A stretch of DNA of 64,000 nucleotides from Streptomyces sp. HUAS 15-9 (GCF_025642155.1 NZ_CP106798.1:7564001-7628000); one strand, 5' to 3'; counted from the stretch's first letter, positions 23,376 to 32,482 are shown. Notes: generated by a model from the sequence alone, not told the origin. A program made the numbers and translations.

Positions 23376-23792
23376 TCAGCAGGCGTCCCGCATCAATTCG
23401 GCCAGGCCGTGGTCGAGGTCCAGCTGGAGGTGTTCCAGGCCCTCGGGCACGAGCTCGTTCGTGGCCTGAAGGAACCGGCGGATCTCGCCCGTGCGCACGT
23501 GCACCACGGCGGTGCCCTCGGGGGCGTGGAACTCCAGGACGGTGCGGTCGTATCCGTACGGCCGCACCCGGACGTCGCCGCGGCCCTCCGGGCCGTGCAG
23601 GCCGGCGGAGAGGAGCTCGCGGGCGAAGCTCCAGCACACCTCGACGCCCTCCAGGGTGGCCGGGGCGGGGAAGGTCATCCGGACGGCGAACGGGTCGTGC
23701 CGGTCGTAGCGCAGCGTGGCGGGAATGCTCGGCATGCGCGGTGCGGCGGCGACGAGTCGGGCCTCTACGGGCTGCTCGATGACGGTGGACAA
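23376..23792 (-). CDS. ssgD: SsgA-like sporulation/cell-division protein, SsgD-like
   Basis: A 138-residue SsgA-like protein (SALP). Family features: LRYDRHDPFAVRMTF near residue 28, WSFARELLSAGL, GRGDVRVRPY, LEFHAPEGTAVVHV and the acidic end PEGLEHLQLDLD. SALPs steer peptidoglycan synthesis and septation in sporulating actinomycetes. The start appears to be TTG 23790-23792, with GGGAG just upstream. The symbol ssgD rests on position: I recall S. coelicolor ssgD (SCO6722) lying in the same neighbourhood as fadB-like, idi and hopanoid genes. The gap 23793-24005 holds the promoters of this gene and the divergent YCF48-like gene; no motif is clear. Confidence 0.8.
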   Translation of the reverse strand: MSTVIEQPVEARLVAAAPRMPSIPATLRYDRHDPFAVRMTFPAPATLEGVEVCWSFARELLSAGLHGPEGRGDVRVRPYGYDRTVLEFHAPEGTAVVHVRTGEIRRFLQATNELVPEGLEHLQLDLDHGLAELMRDAC

Positions 23793-24005
23793 CGCCTTGC
23801 TCCCTCGTGACGGCTGGACGAACTTCCGGGTGGCTGAGACCTGGCACTGGAAGAGACGACGGAATCAGCCAATCCGTGCACACGAATTTCGAGTGACCTC
23901 GGTCACCGCGTCCATGCACGCGAGCGTCAGGCGTGTTCCGCGCTGCCCCGCGCGGCGGTCGGGCCCCCTGGACGGTGCCGGGGCGGTGGGCTAGCTTCGC
24001 CCGCC

Positions 24006-25120
24006 ATGAGGCGCTTGGGGAGCACGCGACGAACGAGACGTACGACCCGTACCAGCCGGACGGTGGCCGCGGGGGTGGCCTGCGGGGCCGCGCTCGCCGC
24101 GCTGATGCTCGCACCGGCGCACGCCGCGCCGCGGGGCGGCCACCGCGCACCGCACTGGGAACTCAAGGACACCGGCACCCCCGACATCCGCTACCGCGGG
24201 CTGTCCGCCGTCAGCCGCGACACCGCCTGGGTGGCCGGATCCGGCGGTACGGTTCTGCGCACCACGGACGGCGGGGCGAGCTGGCGGAACGTCTCTCCAC
24301 CGGGCGCGGCCGCGCTGCAGTTCCGGGACATCGAGGCGTTCGACGCGCGGCGCGCGGTGGTGCTGGCCATCGGCGAGGGCGAGGACTCCCGCGTCTACCG
24401 CACCGAGGACGGCGGCGCGACCTGGACCGAGTCCTTCCGCAACACCGACCCGAAGGCGTTCTACGACTGCCTCTCCTTCTTCGACCGCCGCCACGGCCTC
24501 GCCATGAGCGACCCGGTGGCCGGAAAGTTCCGCATCCTGTCCACCGGCGACGGCGGCCGCACCTGGCGGGTGCTGCCCTCCGACGGCATGCCCGCCGCGC
24601 TGGACGGCGAGGCGGGCTTCGCGGCGAGCGGCCAGTGCCTGGCCACCTCCGGTCCCAGGGACGTCTGGCTGGCGACCGGTGGCGGGGCACGCGCGCGCGT
24701 GCTGCACTCCACGGACCGCGGCCTGACCTGGAACGCCAGCGACACACCGGTCCCGGCCGGCGATCCGGCCCGCGGCGTGTTCGCTCTCGCCTTCCGCGAC
24801 CGCACCCACGGCCTCGCCGTCGGTGGCGACTACCGCGCGGAGCAGCCCTCCCCGCGGGCGGCGGCGCTCACCCCGGACGGCGGCCGCAGCTGGCGGCCCG
24901 CCGGCACGCCCCGTCCGCCTACCGCTCCGGCGCCGCCTGGCTCCCGCACAGCGGCGGCGCCGCGCTCGCCGTCGGCCCCACCGGAACCGACCTGACCACG
25001 GACGCCGGGCGCACCTGGCGGACGGTCGACACCGGCTCGTACGACACCGTGGACTGCACCCCCGACCTGGGCTGCTGGGCGGCCGGGGAGAAGGGGCGCG
25101 TGGCGCGGCTGGAGAGCTGA
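24006..25120 (+). pseudogene. Secreted YCF48-like beta-propeller protein, frameshifted
   Basis: The N terminus (basic twin-Arg-rich start, hydrophobic core, then APAHA) is a signal peptide, so the protein is exported. It then shows repeated blades with WxxxxTxDGGxxW patterns (TTDGGASWRNV, TEDGGATWTES, TGDGGRTWRVL), as in YCF48/BNR-like propellers. The first frame stops at 24995 after a Pro/Ala-rich nonsense tail, while the conserved end (SAYRSGAAWLPHSGG to GRVARLES) is read in another frame up to 25120. The switch point is near 24905-24915 in a C-rich run; one missing base would restore a protein of about 370 residues. Either a real disruption or a sequencing error. Confidence 0.7.
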
Positions 25121-25182
25121 TGCGGTGGGTCCCGGTGCGGGTACTCGGTCGTCGTACACGACACGAGAGGAAGTGAGCGGTC

Positions 25183-25515
25183 GTGCCACGCGGTGCCAGT
25201 CCCAAGCGGGAACGTCAGTACGAGCACATCAAGCAGAGCGCCCTGGACCGGGGCGAGAGCACGGAGCGTGCCGAGGAGATCGCGGCGCGGACGGTCAACA
25301 AGGAACGCGCCAGGGCCGGTGAGTCGAAGACCGCCGGCCGCACCTCGACCCAGGACATGTCGTCCGGCGAGCGTGGTGGCAGGCGGTCGCACCAGGGTGC
25401 CCAGGGGCCCACGTACGACCAGCTGTACGAGGAGGCCAAGCGGCGCGGCATCAAGGGCCGTTCGGACATGAACAAGCAGCAGCTGCGGAGCGCGCTGGGC
25501 GGCAAGAAGGGTTGA
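25183..25515 (+). CDS. Small basic Rho-N/SAP-like protein
   Basis: A 110-residue, very hydrophilic protein from GTG 25183 with GAGAGGAAG upstream. The N-terminal half is charged and helical (RERQYEHIKQSALDRGESTE and ARTVNKERAR). The C-terminal 45 residues (TYDQLYEEAKRRGIKGRSDM, then NKQQLRSAL) match the Rho N-terminal/SAP-like fold that binds nucleic acid. Similar proteins are widespread in streptomycetes, often annotated as plasmid stabilisation proteins; a DNA-compaction or stress role is possible. It is the only gene between the YCF48-like gene and the convergent YciI-like gene. Confidence 0.8.
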   Translation: MPRGASPKRERQYEHIKQSALDRGESTERAEEIAARTVNKERARAGESKTAGRTSTQDMSSGERGGRRSHQGAQGPTYDQLYEEAKRRGIKGRSDMNKQQLRSALGGKKG

Positions 25516-25525
25516 GCCCGCGCGC

Positions 25526-25822
25526 TCAGCGCAGCGTCTCGCGGTAACGCTCCAGCTCGGGCGCCGTCTTGGTGGCGATGAACTCCGTGATGCGGTACTC
25601 GCACACCCCGGCGGTGACGAAAGGATCGCCCGCGGCGACGTTCTCGATGCGGGCGCGGTCCTCCGCGACGGCCAGGATCACCCCGCCCTCGCGGGGGTTC
25701 TTGCGCCCGGAGGCGAGGAACACGCCCTTCTCGTACTGCTCGTCGAGCCATGCCACGTGCGCCGGCATCACGGCGTCCACGGCGTCGAGCGGCGCGGTGT
25801 AGATCAGCTCCAGTACGAACAT
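25526..25822 (-). CDS. YciI-family protein
   Basis: A 98-residue YCII-like protein: MFVLELIYTAPLDAVDAVMP, then HVAWLDEQYEKGVFLASG and a GGVILAVAED strand followed by DPFVTAGVCEY. The fold is a ferredoxin-like dimer with a conserved His-Asp pair; the function is unknown beyond a suspected small-molecule hydrolase or dehydrochlorinase role in some relatives. ATG 25820-25822 is the start. It is divergent from the endonuclease V gene (61 bp between starts) and converges on the Rho-N-like gene. Confidence 0.85.
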   Translation of the reverse strand: MFVLELIYTAPLDAVDAVMPAHVAWLDEQYEKGVFLASGRKNPREGGVILAVAEDRARIENVAAGDPFVTAGVCEYRITEFIATKTAPELERYRETLR

Positions 25823-25883
25823 GATCGAGAGCCTACCCCTGGGTGCCCGCGCGGCCGGCCGGACCCGTACAGTCGACCCCACC

Positions 25884-27032
25884 ATGACGACCGTACGTGT
25901 GCCCGCGGACTGGCCCGCGACCGAGGAGCAGGCCCGCGCCGTACAGGACGAACTGCGCGGACGGGTGGTGCTGGACGAGCCGGGGCCGCCGCCCGGGACG
26001 GGGTACGTCACAGGGGTCGACGTCGCCTACGACGACGAGCGGGACGTCGTCGCGGCCGCGGCCGTGGTGCTCGACGCGGCGACGCTGGACGTGGTGGCCG
26101 AGGCGACGGCCGTCGGGCGGATCTCCTTCCCGTACGTGCCCGGGCTGCTCGCCTTCCGCGAGATTCCCACCGTCCTGGCCGCCCTCGACGCCCTTGCCCA
26201 CCCGCCGGGCCTGGTGGTCTGCGACGGCTACGGACTGGCCCACCCGCGCCGCTTCGGCCTCGCCAGCCACCTCGGCGTGCTCACCGGGCTGCCCACGATC
26301 GGCGTCGCCAAGAACCCGTTCACCTTCACGTACGACGACCCGGAGGCCCGGCGCGGCAGCGGCACCCCGCTCCTCGCGGGCACCGAGGAGGTCGGCCGTG
26401 CCCTGCGCACCCGGGACTCCGTCAAGCCCGTCTTCGTCTCCGTCGGCCACCGGGTGAGCCTGGACAACGCCTGCGCCCACACCCTCGCGCTCACCCCCGA
26501 GTACCGGCTCCCGGAGACGACCCGCCGCGCGGACGCCCTCTGCAGGCGCGGGCTTCGCGAGGCGACGAGCGGGCGGAGCCCCCTGGTCGAGCAGGCGGCC
26601 GCGGATCCCGAACGGAGCTGGGGCCGTTCCCTGTTCGAGCGCCAGCCCCTTCCCGTCGTCTGGGCGGGCCGGGTGCTCCGGGCGGCGGCGGAGGAGCTGG
26701 GCCGGACACCGGAGATCGACGCCGCGCTGGACCTCGCGGACGACCGGGACCGCTGGAGCCAGGGGCGCGAGGTGTTCGGGCTGGTGCGCGGGCGGGGGCT
26801 TGCGGCCTGGGAGTATCCGACGGAGGAACAGCGGCTCCTGGTCCGCCTCGCGGAGCTGGTCGGCAAGCTCGCCCACAACGAGGCGGGACCCCCGCCCTTC
26901 TTCGACTACCACACGGGGTGGCAGATCGGTCCCCTGGCGGTCCGGCTCGCCACCGCCGCGCACGATCCGGCCGTACGGGACCGCATCGCACAAGCGCTGG
27001 GGGACTGGCCGCCGGCCGAGTACGAGGCCTGA
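25884..27032 (+). CDS. nfi: Endonuclease V fused to a 150-residue C-terminal domain
   Basis: Residues 1 to about 222 are a full endonuclease V, the deoxyinosine repair nuclease: GVDVAYDD near residue 47, SFPYVPGLLAFREIP near 83 with the catalytic Glu, VVCDGYGLAHPRRFGLASH near 112 and GVAKNPF, then DNACAHTLALTPEYRLPETTRRAD. Typical family members stop there, at 220-235 residues. This protein continues in frame for about 150 residues (FERQPLPVVWAGRVLRAAAE, DRDRWSQGREVFGLVRGRGL, PPFFDYHTGWQIGPLAVRL) with no recognised domain. It may be a true fusion, or two genes joined by a small sequence change near 26560. The ATG at 25884 starts the conserved part. Confidence 0.85.
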   Translation: MTTVRVPADWPATEEQARAVQDELRGRVVLDEPGPPPGTGYVTGVDVAYDDERDVVAAAAVVLDAATLDVVAEATAVGRISFPYVPGLLAFREIPTVLAALDALAHPPGLVVCDGYGLAHPRRFGLASHLGVLTGLPTIGVAKNPFTFTYDDPEARRGSGTPLLAGTEEVGRALRTRDSVKPVFVSVGHRVSLDNACAHTLALTPEYRLPETTRRADALCRRGLREATSGRSPLVEQAAADPERSWGRSLFERQPLPVVWAGRVLRAAAEELGRTPEIDAALDLADDRDRWSQGREVFGLVRGRGLAAWEYPTEEQRLLVRLAELVGKLAHNEAGPPPFFDYHTGWQIGPLAVRLATAAHDPAVRDRIAQALGDWPPAEYEA

Positions 27033-27041
27033 GCACGTCGT

Positions 27042-27239
27042 GTGAGTAGCTGTACGGATGTGACGGCCCCGAGGGACCGGCACGCTGTGGCGCATGAAGA
27101 CATCCCGTGCCGCAAAGCCCTCGCAGACCCCAACCGCCCCGTCGAGCGCGCCGTGACGGCCGCGCTGGTCCTCGCCGTGCCGGCGGGGCTCGGCTGGATA
27201 GGCGGGATGATCTACACCGTACTGGGGTGGCCGCTCTAG
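27042..27239 (+). CDS. Small single-pass membrane protein (start uncertain)
   Basis: The last 33 residues, VERAVTAALVLAVPAGLGWI followed by GGMIYTVLGWPL, are one hydrophobic membrane segment, and the stop is at 27239. The upstream start is unclear: GTG 27042 gives 65 residues, but ATG 27093 in another frame (MKTSRAAKPSQTP) reads like a better N terminus and would join this segment if one base in the CCCC run near 27130 were altered. No partner or function is known. Confidence 0.4.
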   Translation: MSSCTDVTAPRDRHAVAHEDIPCRKALADPNRPVERAVTAALVLAVPAGLGWIGGMIYTVLGWPL

Positions 27240-27281
27240 CCGCTCCGGCCCCTCCAATTGCTCCCGCCGCGCAGCGCGGCG

Positions 27282-28460
27282 CTAGAAGGCCGCCGCCACC
27301 CTGAACGTGATCCCCGCCCCGCGCAGCCGCTCGGTCAGGGCGTCGCCCATCGCCTGAACCGTCGTGACCTGGCCGGCCGTCGGCGGCAGGTCGTCGAAGG
27401 CCAGGGACAGGGCCGACTCGGCGAACATCTTCGCCGTCTCGCCGTAACCGGGGTCGCCGCCGCGGACCTCCGTGAGCACGCGTCGGCCGCCGCCCTGGCC
27501 GACGAACCGGACCGAGAACCAGCTCTTCGCGCGCTTGTCGGCGCTCGGCCCGTCCCCGGGCTTGAGCCGGTTCGACAGCCAGCGCCGGGCGGGCGGCAGC
27601 TGGGCGGCGGCGAGCACCGCGCCCACGGCCGCGACCGAGCCCAGGGCGACGGGCAGCCGTTCGACGGCCGCGTAGTGCCGGTAGCGGAAGTCCGGGCCGT
27701 ACCGGTCCAGGGCCTTCGCCGAGCGCCGGACGATCTGCGCGTCGATGGTCGGCAGGGGGAGGGCCCAGGCCCCGACCTCCTTGGCGAACCGCGGCGCGCC
27801 GGTCGGTGCAGAAGCCCTGCGCCCCATCAGCCGCGGCTCGTGCCGGCCGCGGTCGCGCGCGGCGGCGAACATCTGCCGGCCGCGCCCCATCTGGGTCAGT
27901 GCCGAGGCGAGGGTGCCACCGGAGAAGGTGGCGTCGGCGGTCACGTATCCGTCCACCGTCAGCGGTACGCCCTCGGGCAGCTGCCGGACCGTGAAGTACG
28001 CCCCCAGGTCGTGCGGCACCGAGTCGAAACCGCAGGCGTGCACCAGCCGGGCGCCGGTCTCACGCGCGCGTGCGTCGTGGCGGACGTACATCAGGTCCAC
28101 GAACTCGGGCTCGCCCGTGAGGTCGAGATAGTCCGTCCCGCTGTCCGCGCAGGCGGCGACGAGTTCCTCGCCGTAGCGGACGTACGGCCCGACGGTCGAT
28201 GCCACCACGCGCGCGTGCCCGGCCAGTTCGCGCAGTGTGTCGGGTTCGGTGACGTCGGCCCGGAGCACTCCGACCTCCGCACCTCCCGGCAGCCGCTCGC
28301 GCAGCGCCCGCAGCCGGCTTTCGTCACGGCCGGCGATCGCCCAGCGCAGGTCCGCGGGCGCGTGGGCGGCCAGGTACTCCGCGGTGAGCGTGCCGACGAA
28401 GCCCGTGGCTCCGAAGAGCACGATGTCGTAGGGACGGTCCGTCCTGTTCAGCCTGCTCAT
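27282..28460 (-). CDS. Saccharopine-dehydrogenase-like / trans-acting enoyl reductase family oxidoreductase
   Basis: A 392-residue protein with an N-terminal Rossmann fold (DIVLFGATGFVGTLTAEYL near residue 12), AGRDESRLRALRE, VASTVGPYVRYGEELVAAC and YLDLTGEPEFV. This is the arrangement of the Rv2953/Rv2449c group: NAD(P)-binding oxidoreductases related to saccharopine dehydrogenase, some of which reduce double bonds made by polyketide synthases. A hydrophobic helix near residue 270 (LGSVAAVGAVLAAAQL) suggests membrane association. No polyketide genes are next to it. ATG 28458-28460 is the start; the gene is divergent from the MmcQ/YjbR gene. Confidence 0.82.
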   Translation of the reverse strand: MSRLNRTDRPYDIVLFGATGFVGTLTAEYLAAHAPADLRWAIAGRDESRLRALRERLPGGAEVGVLRADVTEPDTLRELAGHARVVASTVGPYVRYGEELVAACADSGTDYLDLTGEPEFVDLMYVRHDARARETGARLVHACGFDSVPHDLGAYFTVRQLPEGVPLTVDGYVTADATFSGGTLASALTQMGRGRQMFAAARDRGRHEPRLMGRRASAPTGAPRFAKEVGAWALPLPTIDAQIVRRSAKALDRYGPDFRYRHYAAVERLPVALGSVAAVGAVLAAAQLPPARRWLSNRLKPGDGPSADKRAKSWFSVRFVGQGGGRRVLTEVRGGDPGYGETAKMFAESALSLAFDDLPPTAGQVTTVQAMGDALTERLRGAGITFRVAAAF

Positions 28461-28551
28461 GACACCTCTCGGTCGTGCAACCCGCGCCGCTGTCGGTGGC
28501 TGAGGCTAGCGTGAGGTGTGCGGAGCCCGACGACCAGCCCGGAGGCTGCCG

Positions 28552-28932
28552 ATGGCCGTGTCCAGCAACGCCCTGAAGAAGTGGGAGAAAGTACGAGAGT
28601 TCGCTCTCGGGCTGCCGGGTGCGGTCGAGGAGTTCCCCTGGGACGAGAGCGTCGCGAAGGTCAACAAGAAGGTGTTCGTCTTCCTGGGCGTCAGCGACGG
28701 CAGCTATCCGCTGGGCGTCACGGTCAAGTTCGGGGACGAGTCGGCGCACGCGCACGCCCTGACCTCCCCGGGCGCCGAACCCGCCGGATACGGCCTCGGC
28801 CGGGCGGGCTGGGTGCGGATCCCGCTCCAGGAGCCGGGGGCCCCGGCTGTCGAGCTGCTGTGCGACTGGGTCGAGGAGAGCTATCGGGTGATCGCCCCCA
28901 AGCGGTTCATAGCGGAACTCGACGCACGCTGA
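28552..28932 (+). CDS. MmcQ/YjbR-family DNA-binding-like protein
   Basis: A 126-residue protein of the YjbR (CyaY-like fold) family: REFALGLPGAVEEFPWDE near the start, KVNKKVFVFLG, a central strand set and the end DWVEESYRVIAPKRF. Members are called DNA-binding by structural similarity only. GGAGG at 28541-28545 precedes ATG 28552 at a good distance. The gene stands alone, followed by a 138-bp regulatory gap before the CaiB-type gene. Confidence 0.85.
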   Translation: MAVSSNALKKWEKVREFALGLPGAVEEFPWDESVAKVNKKVFVFLGVSDGSYPLGVTVKFGDESAHAHALTSPGAEPAGYGLGRAGWVRIPLQEPGAPAVELLCDWVEESYRVIAPKRFIAELDAR

Positions 28933-28977
28933 CCTTCCCCGGACCACGCTGGTCGAGCGGGCTTCCGGTTAACTTGG

Positions 28978-29060
28978 CTAAGCGCTTGCTCGCCCAGGTC
29001 TTGTGCCGGGTGGAACACGTTCCTAACATCACTGGTGTTACATCAGTTGTGTCATATGAC
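28978..29060. promoter_or_regulatory. Promoter region of the acyl-CoA operon with stacked palindromes
   Basis: Four inverted repeats lie within 83 bp: AAGCGCTT in CTAAGCGCTTGCT (28978-28990), GGAACACGTTCC (29012-29023), the imperfect TAACATCACTGGTGTTA (29024-29040) and GTCATATGAC (29051-29060). GGAAC-AC-GTTCC resembles TetR-type sites such as the KstR box of sterol catabolism (TnnAACnnGTTnnA, here one mismatch). The first start codon, ATG 29071, follows directly, so binding here could shut off the operon. Confidence 0.6.
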
Positions 29061-29070
29061 TGGGGGCGGC

Positions 29071-30225
29071 ATGAGGACGGCGAAGACGCCGACGACGGCA
29101 CAGGGCCCGCTCACGGGCGTGCGCGTGGTCGAGCTGGCCGGGATCGGGCCCGGCCCGTTCGCCGCGATGCTCCTCGCCGACCTGGGCGCCGACGTTGTAC
29201 GGGTGGACCGGCCGGGCGGCAACGGCCTGGGCATCGATCCGGCGTACGACATCACCAACCGCAACAAGCGCTCGGTGCTCGTCGACCTGAAGTCGGCGGA
29301 CGGCCCGTCGCGCGTCCTCGACCTGGTCGAACGGGCCGACATCCTCATCGAGGGCTTCCGCCCCGGCGTCGCCGAGCGCCTCGGCGTCGGCCCCGAGGAC
29401 TGCCACGCCCGCAATCCCCGGCTGGTCTACGGCCGGATGACCGGCTGGGGCCAGGAGGGCCCCCTCGCCCAGCGCGCCGGCCACGACATCGCGTACATCG
29501 CCCTCACCGGCACCCTCGGCATGATCGGCGCCCCGGACGAGCCCCCGGCCATCCCCGCGAACCTGGTCGGCGACTACGCGGGCGGCTCCCTCTACCTGGT
29601 CGTCGGTGTCCTCGCCGCCCTGCACCACGCGCGCGCGACCGGCACCGGCCAGGTCGTCGACGCCGCCATCGTGGACGGCGCCGCGCACCTCTCCGCGATG
29701 ATCCACGGCATGCTGGCCGCCGGCGGCTGGCAGGACCGGCGCGGCGCCAACCTCCTGGACGGCGGCTGCCCCTACTACGGCACCTACGAGACCGCCGACG
29801 GCAGATACATGGCAGTCGGCGCCCTGGAGCGGCAGTTCTACGAGGAGTTCCTGCATCTGATGGACCTCGACGAGCTGGCCCCCGCCCGCAAGGACTGGAC
29901 CCGCTGGGGCGAGCTGCGCGAGCGCGTCGCCGCCCGCTTCAAGTCCCGTACTCAGGACGAGTGGACGGCCGTCTTCGAGGGCTCCGACGCCTGTGTGGCC
30001 CCCGTCCTGTCCCTCCGCGAGGCCCCGCACCATCCGCATCTCGCCGCCCGCGGCACCTTCACCGACCACGGCGGCATCACCCAGCCCGCGCCGGCCCCGC
30101 GCTTCACCGAGACCCCCACCACCGTCCGCACCGGACCCGTCCTGCCGGGCGCCGACACCACGGAAGTGGCCCGAGACTGGGACGTACCCCGGCTCGTCAC
30201 CGACCCCGAGAAGGACGGTGACTGA
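29071..30225 (+). CDS. CaiB/BaiF family CoA transferase (alpha-methylacyl-CoA racemase-like)
   Basis: A 384-residue class III CoA transferase or racemase: GVRVVELAGIGPGPFAAMLL near residue 15, DLGADVVRVDRPGG, RNKRSVLVDLKS, GRMTGWGQEGPLAQRAGHD near residue 127 (racemase active-site His/Asp region) and GTYETADGRYMAVGALE. Alpha-methylacyl-CoA racemases interconvert 2-methyl epimers of branched acyl-CoAs so that beta-oxidation can proceed, which suits the thiolase and FadB genes downstream. ATG 29071 is preferred; ATG 29056 is an alternative inside the last palindrome. The stop overlaps the next start by 1 bp. Confidence 0.88.
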   Translation: MRTAKTPTTAQGPLTGVRVVELAGIGPGPFAAMLLADLGADVVRVDRPGGNGLGIDPAYDITNRNKRSVLVDLKSADGPSRVLDLVERADILIEGFRPGVAERLGVGPEDCHARNPRLVYGRMTGWGQEGPLAQRAGHDIAYIALTGTLGMIGAPDEPPAIPANLVGDYAGGSLYLVVGVLAALHHARATGTGQVVDAAIVDGAAHLSAMIHGMLAAGGWQDRRGANLLDGGCPYYGTYETADGRYMAVGALERQFYEEFLHLMDLDELAPARKDWTRWGELRERVAARFKSRTQDEWTAVFEGSDACVAPVLSLREAPHHPHLAARGTFTDHGGITQPAPAPRFTETPTTVRTGPVLPGADTTEVARDWDVPRLVTDPEKDGD

Positions 30226-31236
30226 TGGAACTCTCGATCCCCCTCGACTACGCGACCGACCCGCGCACGGCCGCGGACCAGGCCGCCGCACTGGAGTCGG
30301 CAGGCCTCGACGCCGTCTGGGTCGCGGAGGCGTACGGCTTCGACGCGCCCACGATCATGGGCTGTCTGGCCGCCCGCACCGAACGGATGAAGATCGGCTC
30401 CGCGATCCTCAATGTCTACTCCCGCACCCCGGCCCTGATCGCCCAGACCGCCGCCGGCCTCGACGCCATGTCGGGCGGCCGCGCCATCATCGGGCTCGGC
30501 GCCTCCGGCCCGCAGGTGATCGAGGGCCGGCACGGCAAGCCGTACGACAGGCCCCTCGGCCGCACCCGCGAGACCATCGAGCTGACCCGACGCATCCTGC
30601 GCCGCGAGGTCATCGACCACCACGGCATCACGGACATGCCCCGGCCCGGCGGCCTCGGCAAGCCCCTGAAGATCCTCACCAAGCCCGTGCGCCCCGCGGT
30701 GCCGCTGTACGTCGCCTCCCTCGACCCCGCCAACGTCCGTATGACCGCCGAGATCGCCGACGGCCGGCTGCCCACCCTGTTCGTCCCGGAGAAGGCCAAA
30801 GACGTGTGGGGCCCCGCTCGCGGAAGGCGCCGCCCGCCGCGACCCCGCCCTGGGGCCGCTGCGGATCGTCGCGGGCGAGCTGCTCGCCATCGGCGAGGAC
30901 GCGGCCGCCGTACGGGACCTCGCCCGCCCGAAGATCGCCCTGTACGTCGGCGGCATGGGCGCGCCCGGCAAGAACTTCTACAACGACCTCGCCGTCGCGT
31001 ACGGCTACGAGAAGGAAGCCCGGCTCATCCAGGAGCTGTACCTGTCCGGCCGCAAGAAGGAGGCCGAGGCGGCCGTCCCGGACGAACTCTGCGAGCTCAT
31101 GTCGCTGTGCGGCCCGGAGGGTTACGTCCGTGAGCGCGTCGCCGCGTTCCGCGAGGCGGGCGTGACGATGCTGAACGTCGTCCCGGTGGGCCAGGAACCG
31201 GCCCGCCTGGTCGAGACCGTCAAGAGCTGGCTCTGA
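30225..31236 (+). pseudogene. Luciferase-like (LLM, F420-type) oxidoreductase, frameshifted
   Basis: The first 197 codons encode a luciferase-like TIM barrel: LDAVWVAEAYGFDAPTIMG near residue 27, KIGSAILNVYSRTP, GRAIIGLGASGPQVIEG and PLYVASLDPANVRM. After KAKDVWG (about 30812) the frame turns to Arg/Pro-rich nonsense, while the conserved end (GGMGAPGKNFYND to LVETVKSWL) continues in the +1 frame to 31236. The total length fits 336 codons plus one extra base, so a single inserted base in GGGGCCCCG is enough. It is second in the acyl-CoA operon. Functional family: F420- or flavin-dependent oxidoreductase; substrate unknown. Confidence 0.75.
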
Positions 31237-31267
31237 AAAACCCTCACCCTCCCGGAAAGGCTTGTCA

Positions 31268-32482
31268 GTGAGCACCGAAGCGTACGTGTACGACGCGATC
31301 CGCACCCCGCGCGGCCGCGGCAAGGCGAGCGGCGCCCTGCACGGCACGAAGCCCATCGACCTGGTCGTCGGACTCATCCACGAGATCCGTGACCGTTTCC
31401 CCGGTCTCGACCCGGCCGCCGTCGACGACATCGTCCTCGGCGTGGTCGGCCCGGTCGGCGACCAGGGCTCGGACATCGCCCGGATCGCGGCGATCGCGGC
31501 CGGACTGCCGGACACCGTGGCGGGCCTCCAGGAGAACCGCTTCTGTGCGTCCGGCCTGGAAGCCGTCAACCTGGCCGCCGCCAAGGTGCGCTCCGGCTGG
31601 GAGGACCTCATCCTGGCCGGCGGCGTGGAGTCGATGTCCCGGGTGCCGATGGCCTCGGACGGCGGCGCCTGGTTCAACGACCCCATGACCAACCTCGCCG
31701 TCAACTTCGTGCCCCAGGGCATCGGCGCCGACCTGATCGCCACCATCGAGGGCTTCTCCCGGCGCGACGTCGACGAGTACGCGGCCCTCTCGCAGGAGCG
31801 CGCGGCCACCGCCATGAAGGAGGGCCGCTTCGAGCGCTCCGTCGTCCCCGTCAAGGACCGCAGCGGACTCGTGGTCCTCGACCACGACGAGTTCCCGCGC
31901 CCCGGCACCACCGCCGACTCCCTCGCCAAGCTGAAGGCGTCATTCGCCGACATCGGCGAGCTGGGCGGCTTCGACGCGGTGGCCCTGCAGAAGTACCACT
32001 GGGTCGAGAAGATCGACCACGTCCACCACGCGGGCAACTCCTCCGGCATCGTGGACGGCGCCTCGCTGGTCGCGATCGGCTCCAAGGAGGTCGGCGAGCG
32101 CTACGGACTCACCCCGCGCGCGCGGATCGTCTCCGCCGCCGTCTCCGGCTCCGAGCCGACCATCATGCTCACCGGGCCCGCGCCCGCCACCCGCAAGGCA
32201 CTCGCCAAGGCCGGGCTGACCATCGACGACATCGACCTCGTCGAGATCAACGAGGCGTTCGCGGCCGTCGTGCTGCGCTTCGTCAAGGACATGGGCCTGT
32301 CCCTGGACAAGGTCAACGTCAACGGCGGCGCGATCGCGCTGGGCCACCCGCTCGGCGCCACCGGCGCGATGATCCTCGGCTCGCTCATCGACGAACTGGA
32401 GCGCCAGGACAAGCGGTACGGCCTCGCCACGCTGTGCGTGGGCGGCGGCATGGGCATCGCCACCATCGTCGAGCGCATCTAG
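31268..32482 (+). CDS. fadA: Acetyl-CoA C-acyltransferase (thiolase)
   Basis: A 404-residue thiolase: the acylated cysteine is in [15 protein letters not shown] near residue 94, then [11 protein letters not shown], the His of [13 protein letters not shown] and [11 protein letters not shown] near residue 360, and the second active Cys in [11 protein letters not shown]. It cleaves 3-ketoacyl-CoA in beta-oxidation, with the FadB-type enzyme encoded 46 bp downstream as partner. GTG 31268 is the start, after a GGAAAGG ribosome binding site. In this operon it would release acetyl- or propionyl-CoA from the acyl-CoAs handled by the CaiB-type and luciferase-like gene products. Confidence 0.92.
   Translation: MSTEAYVYDAIRTPRGRGKASGALHGTKPIDLVVGLIHEIRDRFPGLDPAAVDDIVLGVVGPVGDQGSDIARIAAIAAGLPDTVAGLQENRFCASGLEAVNLAAAKVRSGWEDLILAGGVESMSRVPMASDGGAWFNDPMTNLAVNFVPQGIGADLIATIEGFSRRDVDEYAALSQERAATAMKEGRFERSVVPVKDRSGLVVLDHDEFPRPGTTADSLAKLKASFADIGELGGFDAVALQKYHWVEKIDHVHHAGNSSGIVDGASLVAIGSKEVGERYGLTPRARIVSAAVSGSEPTIMLTGPAPATRKALAKAGLTIDDIDLVEINEAFAAVVLRFVKDMGLSLDKVNVNGGAIALGHPLGATGAMILGSLIDELERQDKRYGLATLCVGGGMGIATIVERI

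Noticed and set aside
27093..27155. Separate 20-codon gene MKTSRAAKPSQTP...
   Set aside because: It stops quickly; more likely the true N terminus of the small membrane protein in another frame.
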